Shown: positions 23,098-31,737 of the stretch, piece after piece | How positions within the stretch are numbered: the stretch's first letter is position 1 | How the letters are laid out: every line of letters starts with the position of its first letter | Origin: an uncultured Clostridia bacterium | Lineage (GTDB): Bacteria; Bacillota; Clostridia; Christensenellales; Borkfalkiaceae | NCBI GenBank assembly: GCA_947595585.1 | Contig: CANQET010000002.1 | Span: 62,001 to 126,000, forward strand | DNA: 64,000 nt | Direction of reading: 5' to 3' | The notes under the pieces: model-generated | Told to the model about the DNA's origin: nothing | Seen by the model: only the letters and a program-made list of their open reading frames with translations | Database searches by the model: none | Made by a program: the position numbers and the translations under genes

Positions 23098-26000
23098 TTA
23101 TTCTTCTGCGGAAGCAGGCGGATCGCCCGCATCATCGGAAGTCTGGGCGGAGGGCTTCTTCTTCAGGGTGAAGAAGATCCACACGGCACAGCCGCCGACC
23201 GCAAGCACATCGATCGCGACGAGCACGGGGATGTACCAACGGAAGTTGAGCTCGAGGGGCGCCGTATTGATGGAGACGCCGTCCAATTCGCCGTTTTCGA
23301 TGCGCTGGTTGTAATCTGCCTGTGTCGCAAGCGCGTTCGCCCACATGTAGATGACGTGCTTTGCGGCGTCGCGGAGGGCGAGCTTGAAGGAATTGCTGCT
23401 CGTCTCCTGTGCGAAGGCGCCGTTGTTGTTCCAGCCGTCCATCCAGAGATCGCCGCCCGCGCGGAGCATCTGATCGCCGTTCATGAAGTTGTGGTGATCG
23501 GCGTAGTCGGTGAGGATGGCGCCTTTGAAGCCCCATTCCTCGCGGACGAGCTCGGTGAGGAGGGCGTAGCTGCCGCCCGTCCACACGGCGCCGATCCTTC
23601 CGTAGGAGGACATGATGCCCGTGCAGCCGCCGACGGTGCGCACAAGTTTGCCGCTCGTATCCTTCACCGAAAGTTCCTTCACGCTGAGCTCGAAGGGCTT
23701 GAGGTAGATCTCGCGGAGGGATTGCTCGGTGAGCCAGTTATACATGCCGTCTCGCCCGCTCTCGCTCTCATAGCAGCAGAGGTGCTTGAGGTAGCTGAAG
23801 ACGCCCGCATTCTTGGCCGCCGCGACGGCATAGGCACTCATGAGACCGGAGAGGACGGGGTCCTCGGAATAGTACTCATAGTTTCTGCCGCCGAAGGGGG
23901 AACGGTGGACGTTGATGCCGGGGCCGTACCAACCGTTGATGCCGTTGGCCGCGGCCTCACGGCCGAGAGTGAGCGCCATGCTGTAGGAGAGCTCGAGGTT
24001 CCACGACTGCGCGAGGACGATCGAAGAGAAGCCCGTGAGCGCTTGGTTCGCGTAGGTATCCACGAAGCTGCCGATCTGGTTGGGACCGTCGAGATCGCTC
24101 GTCTTGGGCTTGCCGATGGAATCGACCGCCTCGGTGTGCACATAGCCGTGCAAGACGAGCTGCCTCATTTCGCTCTCGGTGAGCGCATCGAGGACGGGCT
24201 TCCAGATCTCGTCGTTCTCATAGTTGGCGGAATTGCCGACCTGCATCCCGAGCGCGGTGATGCTGCCGCCATCGTAGAGCTTTTGCTCGAGCGCAACGCC
24301 CTGTTGCGGCGCTTGATCGTTGGGATCAATCCACGCATCGGCCTGTTCCTTCTTATAGAGGTTGAGCTGACGGATTGCGCCTGCCATCTCGCGGTTGGCG
24401 GCACGCTCGTAGGGGAAGGTCCCCTCGAAGTTGTCGCGGGTGAGATAGGTGATCTCCGCCGTCCCGTCGCTGTTGCCGTCGATGGCGACGCCGTCTACCG
24501 CATTCTTGCCCGTGAAGAGGTTCTCGACGGGGTTGCCCGAAGCTTCGTCCTCATCATAGGTGATATCGCTGTCGACATGGTAGGTATAGGTCGCCTTGCC
24601 CTGTGCGATCATCTCGTCGGGCGCCACGGTGTGCGCATCGGTGCGAAGGGTGAGGATGTAGTTGCCGCTCTCGAGCTCATAGCCGCGATAGCCGTTGTCG
24701 TTCTTATCGTAGCAGTCGTAGGATTTCATATCCGAGACTTTGCACTCAAGGCGGATGGTCTGCACGTCACCGGGCTGCAACACCTGCGTCGTCTTGGCGA
24801 AGGCGGCGAGGTTGAGGGCCGATTTCTCGATCCCGCCCTCATGGTAGACGGGCTCGTAGTAGAGTTCGACGGTATCCTGTCCCGCATGGGTGCCTATGTT
24901 CTTCACGGTGACGGTGAACACGATGGAATCGTTCTTCCCGAGCGCGGCGCCGTCGTTCTTCTCGGGGACGACCGTCCACTCGAAGGTGGTGTAGGAGAGG
25001 CCGTAGCCGAAGGGGTATTGTACGACGTCTTCGTAGCCGTTCTCGATGCCCCACGTGCTCTTCGCCTTCTCCGAATCCCAGAAGCCCATCTTATCGGCCG
25101 TCTCATACCAGCGGTAGCCGAGATAGATGTTCTCGATGTAATCGGTGTAGGCAACGCCCGAATAGCTGACGTTGGTGCTGCCGTTGGTGTGCATCTCGGT
25201 CATGGGATAGAGACCCGTGCCGTTGGTGTAGAAGTTGGTCGTATCCTGCCCTTGGCCGTTTGTGCCCTTCACGCCCGAACCCACGTTGGCGTAGGTCGAA
25301 GAGGTCGTAAGGTCGTAGGCGAAGGTATCCGCCGTCTTGCCCGAAGGGCCGATGGGCTGATATTCGCGGGAGATCTCGTTGCCCTCTTCGTCGCGCTCGA
25401 CGATCGCCTTCTCGCCGTAGAGGAGGGAAGGGATGGCATTGGCGCCCGCGCTGCCCGTCGTCGCCGTGATGAGGCAGGCGTCGAGCCCCGCGATCTTCTC
25501 GAGGAAGCCGAGCTCCATCACGTTGGTGGAGTTGATGAGCACGATCACGTTCTCGAAGTTCTGCCCCACATAGGTGAGGAGGGCCTCTTCCTCGGTGGAG
25601 ATCTCGAGATAGGTGCGCGTCTCATCGACGGTCACCGAGCTCGAAGAGGAGGACGTCTGCTTATACTGCACCTTGGGGCAATCGTCGCTCTCGCCCGCCG
25701 TTCTGCCGAGCACGACGAGCGCGGTGTTCGAAAAGTCCTTGGCGCCGTCTTTGAGCGCCTCGGTGTAGTAGTTGGCGTCGTTGATGTTGGGCTCATAGAG
25801 GCGGCAGAACTCATAGCTGAAGGAGTGCAGCGCGCCCGTGGAGTTATTGTTGCCCGCGGAGAGGTCATCCGCCTTATATCTGCGGGAATTGAAGCGCTGA
25901 TACATCGATCTTAAGTCTTGGTTATACTCGATGCCGTAGTTCGTGAGGGCCTCATAGAGGTCGACGAACAGCTTGTTCTTGCCGCTCGTCTGCCCGACGA

Positions 26001-26316
26001 TCTTGCCCGAGCCCGAACCCGCATAGAGCCAATCCACCGAAGCCCAGCCAAAGACGTTGACTTTCGTCTGCACCTTGCGGTCGAGGGGGAGGGTGGCGTT
26101 TTCGTTGCGTACGAGCACGGTGCCTTCCTCTTGGATCTCTTCCACGAGCTCTGCGCCCGCGGCGCGTGTCGCCGCCGAGGATTCGCCCGTCTTATACTTT
26201 ACGACCCACATATCGAGCACGTCTGAAAAGATCCCGATGGCAATGTTCAGTGCGAGGACGATCGCGAGGATCACGGCGCTCACGCTGAAGCATACGATCT
26301 TAGATTTTGATTTCAT
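23098..26316 (-). CDS. Doubly membrane-anchored GH3 beta-glucosidase with permuted domain order
   Basis: A 1072-aa extracellular GH3 enzyme. N-terminal span about 8-32, C-terminal span about 1028-1050 and a short charged tail, so both ends are in the membrane. Between them the usual C-domain comes first (EEGTVLVRNE..LPLDR, about 65-350), then the FnIII-like part (FGYGLSYTTFEW, AGQDTVELYYE), and the barrel domain last (WYGPGINVHRSPFGGRNYEYYSEDP, YLKHLCCYE, REEWGFKGAILTDYAD with nucleophile Asp near 935). Known reversed-order GH3 enzymes include Butyrivibrio and Ruminococcus albus beta-glucosidases. Likely hydrolyses glucan oligomers at the surface. Two relatives lie at 31738 and 60828. Confidence 0.9.
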   Translation of the reverse strand: MKSKSKIVCFSVSAVILAIVLALNIAIGIFSDVLDMWVVKYKTGESSAATRAAGAELVEEIQEEGTVLVRNENATLPLDRKVQTKVNVFGWASVDWLYAGSGSGKIVGQTSGKNKLFVDLYEALTNYGIEYNQDLRSMYQRFNSRRYKADDLSAGNNNSTGALHSFSYEFCRLYEPNINDANYYTEALKDGAKDFSNTALVVLGRTAGESDDCPKVQYKQTSSSSSSVTVDETRTYLEISTEEEALLTYVGQNFENVIVLINSTNVMELGFLEKIAGLDACLITATTGSAGANAIPSLLYGEKAIVERDEEGNEISREYQPIGPSGKTADTFAYDLTTSSTYANVGSGVKGTNGQGQDTTNFYTNGTGLYPMTEMHTNGSTNVSYSGVAYTDYIENIYLGYRWYETADKMGFWDSEKAKSTWGIENGYEDVVQYPFGYGLSYTTFEWTVVPEKNDGAALGKNDSIVFTVTVKNIGTHAGQDTVELYYEPVYHEGGIEKSALNLAAFAKTTQVLQPGDVQTIRLECKVSDMKSYDCYDKNDNGYRGYELESGNYILTLRTDAHTVAPDEMIAQGKATYTYHVDSDITYDEDEASGNPVENLFTGKNAVDGVAIDGNSDGTAEITYLTRDNFEGTFPYERAANREMAGAIRQLNLYKKEQADAWIDPNDQAPQQGVALEQKLYDGGSITALGMQVGNSANYENDEIWKPVLDALTESEMRQLVLHGYVHTEAVDSIGKPKTSDLDGPNQIGSFVDTYANQALTGFSSIVLAQSWNLELSYSMALTLGREAAANGINGWYGPGINVHRSPFGGRNYEYYSEDPVLSGLMSAYAVAAAKNAGVFSYLKHLCCYESESGRDGMYNWLTEQSLREIYLKPFELSVKELSVKDTSGKLVRTVGGCTGIMSSYGRIGAVWTGGSYALLTELVREEWGFKGAILTDYADHHNFMNGDQMLRAGGDLWMDGWNNNGAFAQETSSNSFKLALRDAAKHVIYMWANALATQADYNQRIENGELDGVSINTAPLELNFRWYIPVLVAIDVLAVGGCAVWIFFTLKKKPSAQTSDDAGDPPASAEE

Positions 26317-26390
26317 GGTGTCATCTCCTTATCGGGGTTGGGCGTGCCGCGCATTCCGCGCGGCACGCTTTATTTGACCGAACTATGGCG

Positions 26391-29300
26391 TTATTCCGCA
26401 TTCGATACGAACAGGTTCGACATCCCCCAAGTACCGCCCTCCGCGGGATCGCCATCGACGCACTTGATCGAATAAGTCTTACCGTTCAAGGTAACGGATT
26501 TGCCGTTGGCGGAAGGATCCTTCACGTCCTGGCTTGCGGAGTACACAAAGATATGCGCATAGAGCATATCCTCGCTGACCGCTCTGTTCGTGATATCGAA
26601 GTAGAACGTATAAGTGTTCTCCTTCCCCTCTACCGCCGTGAACTTGGCAACCGCATACATATCGCTCGTCTTGCCGCTGTCGCCGAATTTTACGATCTCA
26701 TCGAGCTTGGCGAGTTCATCCGCCGAGAAGCCCGTGAAGGTGACGACGACCGTGTAATAGACCTTATTTTCCTCTGTGACGAGATTCGCAGTGCCGATGG
26801 TGTAGCTCTTGCCGTTCATTCTCTCGTCTTTTGCCATCAACCCGACATTGCCCCAGAAATTATGGTCGGCATCATCATTTTCGGGCTTGTTGAAGATCGA
26901 GTATTCAACGCCGCCGACGGTAATGGTTTTGCCGTGTACGGCATGTTCGGTGCTGAGTTTAATATCGCCGCTCTCGGATTTGAAGTGCGGGGTCGCGGGC
27001 TGCATCAACGAAGAGATATCGAATTTGATCGTCCAACCGCTGTCCGTCGTCTCCACGATCCTCGGATAGCCGCTCACTCTGTTCCAACCGCTTGCACCCA
27101 TGTTGGCGTTCGTCTCAAGGTCGAAATGCACGGCTTCAAGCACAGATTGGAGCTCTTCCTTGGTGCCGCCCGTGTAGGTGCCCTTCAAAACGAAGTAGGG
27201 CTTCCCGTTCTCTTCCACAAGATCGGCATCGGTAAGGGTGTATTCGATCGTGGAAGGCTCGGGAGTGGGCTCGGGCTCGGTGGTACCAAAGTTCTCTGGA
27301 TCTGCCGATTCGGGGTTCACTTCGCCTTCCGTCGCCGCTACGGGCACGACGCAAGCGCCGCCATATTCCACCTTGATGGTGAACTTTCTGCCGCCTGCGA
27401 TGGCATAGAGCTCTTCATCCGCACTCGTTCCGTTCCGAAGCTCAAACGTCTTCGTGTAGGTCTGCACGGCGCCTTCTTCCACAGCATCCTTCATGTAGAA
27501 GTTGGGCCAAAGCTGACCGCCCGTATATTCGGTGATATCGTACCAAACGCGATACACGCCGCCGCCGAGCGCTTCGATCTTCGCGCATTCATAGAGGTTT
27601 TCCGAGCTGCCGTCGATATTGCCGAACAGGAAGAGGGTCTTGATCTCTTCTTCGGTATAGGCCTTGGAAGCGCCGACCGCTCTCAGCTGGAATACGTAGT
27701 AGACCTTGGTGGGGTTCTCCATGTCGTCGACCTTGAGGGCGATGTGCACTTCGTTGACGAACTCGAGCGACTTGTTCTCGTTTCTGCCGTAGACGATGAA
27801 GCCACCCCACTTGCCTGCGCCGACGTAATAGACGGCGGTGTCGTCCGCATTGGCGATACGGAGGGTCGTGCCGCTCAGAAGGTACCCGTTGGAGCCGTCG
27901 TAGGCGAAATCACCGTTATCCGTAAGGTTGGTGTTCGTGTTCGCGACGTTGCCGAGGTTGTTGTCGCTGTTGGGCTTCCAACCGTCGCCCTTGCCGGCGG
28001 TTTCGGTTTCAACGATGTTGAAGTGCATGTAGCCGATGGTGTTGAGTTTGAAGTTCTCGGGGCCGAGCACGAAGGTGACCGTCCACTTGCCGCCCTCGAT
28101 CTTGCCGTATTGCGCCGTGGCGACGCTCTCGATATCGACGCGGGCATACTGTCCTTCGAACTGTTCTGCCGCCGTGCCGTTCAGCGTGAGCGTGGGGTTG
28201 CCGTCTGCATCCACACCGCCTACAACTTCGAAGCTGTATTCGGAGGGCTTGAGGTTGAAGACTGCCTTGAGGTGGGAAGCCGTCGTGCCTGTGGGCGTGT
28301 ACGTCGCAAAGGAATACACGAAGTCGCCGAACGCCAACGTCTGGTTCGTATCGACGAAATCCGCGGGATAGCGGGTGATATCGATATCCATCGCCTTGCT
28401 GATGACTGCCTCGGGCGTGACTTCGCCCGTATCCTCTTCGAGCGGGATGATCTTGATATCCATCCACTTGCCGCTGTAATCTTTGCCGTCGGGCGTCCGT
28501 GCCGACGAGAGCTTGGTCATATCGAATTTGTAGGTGAAAGCCTGGCCGCGGGTCCCTTCGAGCGCACCCGCCTCATCTTCGACGTAGACCACATCGTTTC
28601 CTTCATAGAGGAAGAGGAAGAACTTGTTCGCAAGCTGGAAGGTGCCTTCGAGCTCGAGATAGGGAACGCTTCCCTCAAGTTTATAATAGACCTTGCTGAG
28701 ACGGACGAGGTTGGCGGCGAAGGAAGCCTTCAGCGCATAGCCGACCTGTTCGCCCACGGCGAGCTCTTTCATGCCGTTGGTCCAACCCGTGAAGTCGTAA
28801 TCGCCGACGTTCACGCCCTTCTGCATATCGTTGCCCGTAGGAAGGGTGACCTTCTTGGTGAGGGGCTGTTCGAAGTAGAAGGAGACGACGCCGTTCTCAT
28901 TCTTCACATCCTTGAGCTCGGTGTTCGCGGTGAGGGTCTCGAAATAGCTGTTCTTGAGGGTCGCACCGTCGAGATCGAGGGTGACTTTCGCCACGACCTT
29001 TTCATCGAGCTCTACGGGAGCCGATTCCTTGCCCTCATACGAGACTTTGAAGCTCGTATCGCCGAGCGCGAAGGCACCCGCATCGGTGTTGTAGACGACG
29101 CGGTAATCGGCAGATCCGAGGACCTTATTCGACCCGTCGCCGAAGGTGGCCTTGACTTCCATGCCGTCCTTTACGAGGGTCTCGCCCGCACCGTAGCTGT
29201 TCTTATCGGGCTTCTTGGTGACTTCGACGCTCGTCACGGAGAGTTTCGCGGTGACCTTGATCGTGATGTTATCTTCGCTGATCTTCACCTTGTACTTTCC

Positions 29301-29570
29301 GCTGCCGGTCGGCTCGACCGTCCTGTTGTTGCGCAGGACTTCGTCCACCACATACCCCGTAGACGGGGTGACCGTGAGCTCGAGCTCGGAGTTTTCGTCG
29401 ACCTTGGAAGGCAGCGTATCGTAGCCTTCTGCGGTGACGGTCACGTGTTCATCGATTTGCCAATCGATCGCGAACTGCTTGGAACCGCAAGCCGCAAAAA
29501 CGAGCATCATTGCGGCAAGGGTAAGCAAGGTAGCGACGATATAGCGGATCGCAGACTTACGTGTAGCCAT
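26391..29570 (-). CDS. Large secreted lipoprotein with Ig-like and repeated beta-sandwich modules
   Basis: A 1059-aa lipoprotein (signal peptide with lipobox VFAAC near residue 28). After an N-terminal beta module there is a bacterial Ig-like segment (SVEVTKKPDKNSYGAGETLVKDGMEVKATFGDGS, about 112-150), then four or more related modules with the pattern (Y/F)LxLxGT..., ...(W)TxxFD(I/M)..., such as YLELEGTFQ, YFVLKGTYTGG and VYYTVVVTFTG. An EPEPTPEPS linker lies near 815. No catalytic motif recognised. As it lies between two GH3 genes and a GH55-like gene, a glycan-binding role is the best guess. The name of the repeated module is unknown to me. Confidence 0.7.
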   Translation of the reverse strand: MATRKSAIRYIVATLLTLAAMMLVFAACGSKQFAIDWQIDEHVTVTAEGYDTLPSKVDENSELELTVTPSTGYVVDEVLRNNRTVEPTGSGKYKVKISEDNITIKVTAKLSVTSVEVTKKPDKNSYGAGETLVKDGMEVKATFGDGSNKVLGSADYRVVYNTDAGAFALGDTSFKVSYEGKESAPVELDEKVVAKVTLDLDGATLKNSYFETLTANTELKDVKNENGVVSFYFEQPLTKKVTLPTGNDMQKGVNVGDYDFTGWTNGMKELAVGEQVGYALKASFAANLVRLSKVYYKLEGSVPYLELEGTFQLANKFFLFLYEGNDVVYVEDEAGALEGTRGQAFTYKFDMTKLSSARTPDGKDYSGKWMDIKIIPLEEDTGEVTPEAVISKAMDIDITRYPADFVDTNQTLAFGDFVYSFATYTPTGTTASHLKAVFNLKPSEYSFEVVGGVDADGNPTLTLNGTAAEQFEGQYARVDIESVATAQYGKIEGGKWTVTFVLGPENFKLNTIGYMHFNIVETETAGKGDGWKPNSDNNLGNVANTNTNLTDNGDFAYDGSNGYLLSGTTLRIANADDTAVYYVGAGKWGGFIVYGRNENKSLEFVNEVHIALKVDDMENPTKVYYVFQLRAVGASKAYTEEEIKTLFLFGNIDGSSENLYECAKIEALGGGVYRVWYDITEYTGGQLWPNFYMKDAVEEGAVQTYTKTFELRNGTSADEELYAIAGGRKFTIKVEYGGACVVPVAATEGEVNPESADPENFGTTEPEPTPEPSTIEYTLTDADLVEENGKPYFVLKGTYTGGTKEELQSVLEAVHFDLETNANMGASGWNRVSGYPRIVETTDSGWTIKFDISSLMQPATPHFKSESGDIKLSTEHAVHGKTITVGGVEYSIFNKPENDDADHNFWGNVGLMAKDERMNGKSYTIGTANLVTEENKVYYTVVVTFTGFSADELAKLDEIVKFGDSGKTSDMYAVAKFTAVEGKENTYTFYFDITNRAVSEDMLYAHIFVYSASQDVKDPSANGKSVTLNGKTYSIKCVDGDPAEGGTWGMSNLFVSNAE

Positions 29571-29653
29571 AATTTTCCTCCTATCCTATTATTGTATCGC
29601 ACGGCAGTTTGCCGTTAGATCCTTACAAAAGTGCTATATGAGTGCAGAAAATG

Positions 29654-31675
29654 CTAATTTGCGGGGAAATCTTCGATGAGGCTGCGGAAGCTGTTCGGCC
29701 CCACGCCCCCGCCCACATCATTGACGACATGGGAGATCGTCGCCCCGTAGCTCTGCGTAAAATCGCATACGACGAGATGATGCAGTTTTATGCCCTGCCC
29801 CGCGGGCGCTTCGATCGCAGAGGCGAGGTTGACCGTTCCGAAGTTGACGAGATAGATGCCGATGCCATAGGCGCGATGCAAGGCGACGCCGCCTTCTACA
29901 CGGTAGCTTGCACAGCCGTTTTTGCCGTTTTCCGACATCCATTTCTCTTGCGCGGGGACCTCGTAAGGGGTCTCGGATTGATACATCACGGTGAGGCCGT
30001 CCTGCCCCCGCCAATCCGTCTGATAGCCTTCGCAGTGCTCCACCATCAGGCCGTAGAGGGAGACGTGATCGCCCTCGACGAGCACGCCCGTGCGCACGGG
30101 ATTGCCAAAGAGCGTATGCGGGCCTTTTTCATCGGTGTAGGTGAGATCTTCCCACTGCACGCCCTCGGAATGATCTGCCCGCCACACCCAGAAGTTATCG
30201 CCGAGCACGTCGTCCGAATAGATCGCGAGCGCGGTATCTACCTCAGTATGGCGGTTTTCCGCGCCGCCGATGCGGAGGAAGAGATCGGAGAGAAGGGTAG
30301 GGTTTTTGCTGTGGTTGACGTGGCTGCCCGCCCTTCCGACTTCGACGAGCGTCCTTGTTGTATTCGCGTCGACAAGCACCGCGGCGAGGCGGATGCCGCC
30401 CACATCGGCAAGGCGGACGGCGCAATCGAGGTTTTCTTCCGTCGTCTTGAGGGTGGGATAGCCCATGCCGAGGACGACGGTATCCGAGAGCGTGACGGCA
30501 AGGGGAGCCTCGAGGGCATACTGCCCCGCGGGGAAGAGGAGATGTTCGCCCGAGAGAAGGGCCTCGTTGAGGGCAGACGCCGTATCTTCTTCCGCCGCGA
30601 TGCGGAACTCGGAGAGGGGCAAAAACTTGCCCGTATTCTCCCAATCCACGCCCGAAGTATATTCCTTCACCGCGGGCACGACGACGCCGTATCCCCGCGA
30701 TTTTTCATAGATGAGGTAGGGTTTTTCGGCCATGCGCTCGGTCTCGGTGAGGATGGTGACGCGGGTCGTGTTCTCCGTCCAGCCGTCTTGCGGCATCCCG
30801 CCCTTGCAGCCGCTGAAGACAAAGTTATGCGAATCGCCGCGGGTCCAGCGCGTCCATTCGTCGTTGCGGGAGAGCCACTGCTGCTGGGAACCGGGATCGA
30901 CGCTCCCCGCGACACGGCTGTTGGCGAGGAACCCGCCCGAGGACCAGCCCGAATAGGAGAGCTTGAGGTCGCCGAGGAAGTTCATCCTGCGAAGCGAGGT
31001 CGCCTGCGAGACGGCCCACACGGCGTCTTCGCGGACGGTGATATTTTCGATGCTCCGCCAAAAAGTGCAGGTGGCGTTTTCATCCGAGAGGACCTCGTTG
31101 GAGACGTAGATGCGATCGACGGTGACGTCTTCGGGGGAAGCGCCCAGCCCGCAGACCGAGGTATAATACCCGACTTTTACGGTGAGGGGGTAGTCCCCGG
31201 GGAGGAGAAGGAGGGCGAAGCGTTCGGAGGAAAACTGCCCGTCGTAGCCATGTTCGAGGCGGGCATGCACGGCGTCGATATGCGCCTGCACGGCGGTCAT
31301 ATCATCGTTTGGGCCCACCACGAGCGTATGTTCGCCGAAGGCACACGCAAGGCCGACGGGAAGGGTTTTTCCGTCTTTTTGTGCGGTGACTTCGTAGTAT
31401 GCAAAAGGATCCTCGGAAACATAGGTGCATTCCGAAGTTTGGGCTACGGTCTCGAATCGGCCGTAGCGGGTCATGGAGCGGCGCACGGTATACTCCGTTG
31501 CACCCTCCTGCGGCGCCCAGCGAAGATAGCCCGTGCCGCGTTCGACGGTGTAATAGATGGGGGAGCGGGAGAAGTCGTCGGAAAATTCCTTGCCTCCCGA
31601 AGTTGTACAGCCCGTAATAAGAAGTGATACAAGCAGCGAAAATACGAGTACGAGCGGAAAAAGAGTTCGTCTCAT
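29654..31675 (-). CDS. GH55-like right-handed beta-helix glucanase lipoprotein
   Basis: A 673-aa lipoprotein (signal peptide, lipobox ITGC). The in-frame extension upstream of 31675 lies over the preceding gene's end, and MRRTLFPLVLVFSLLVSLL is a proper signal. A FnIII-like segment (about 45-110) is followed by a long beta-helix. The stretch from about 380 to 650 (PAGQYALEAPLAV, DNFWVWRADH, GVLVEGDHVSLYGLMVEHCEGYQTDW, YQSETPYEVP, GCASYRV, YGIGIYLVNF, TISHVVND) follows the pattern of the bacterial beta-helix family often labelled adenylyl cyclase or factor 5/8 protein and related to GH55 exo-beta-1,3-glucanases. Activity on beta-1,3-glucan is inferred. Catalytic Glu not assigned. Confidence 0.65.
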   Translation of the reverse strand: MRRTLFPLVLVFSLLVSLLITGCTTSGGKEFSDDFSRSPIYYTVERGTGYLRWAPQEGATEYTVRRSMTRYGRFETVAQTSECTYVSEDPFAYYEVTAQKDGKTLPVGLACAFGEHTLVVGPNDDMTAVQAHIDAVHARLEHGYDGQFSSERFALLLLPGDYPLTVKVGYYTSVCGLGASPEDVTVDRIYVSNEVLSDENATCTFWRSIENITVREDAVWAVSQATSLRRMNFLGDLKLSYSGWSSGGFLANSRVAGSVDPGSQQQWLSRNDEWTRWTRGDSHNFVFSGCKGGMPQDGWTENTTRVTILTETERMAEKPYLIYEKSRGYGVVVPAVKEYTSGVDWENTGKFLPLSEFRIAAEEDTASALNEALLSGEHLLFPAGQYALEAPLAVTLSDTVVLGMGYPTLKTTEENLDCAVRLADVGGIRLAAVLVDANTTRTLVEVGRAGSHVNHSKNPTLLSDLFLRIGGAENRHTEVDTALAIYSDDVLGDNFWVWRADHSEGVQWEDLTYTDEKGPHTLFGNPVRTGVLVEGDHVSLYGLMVEHCEGYQTDWRGQDGLTVMYQSETPYEVPAQEKWMSENGKNGCASYRVEGGVALHRAYGIGIYLVNFGTVNLASAIEAPAGQGIKLHHLVVCDFTQSYGATISHVVNDVGGGVGPNSFRSLIEDFPAN

Positions 31676-31737
31676 AGGGAAAGGGGGGCACACTGCGGCG
31701 GGGGAGACGCGCTCCCCCGCCGGGTCTGCCTGAAAAG

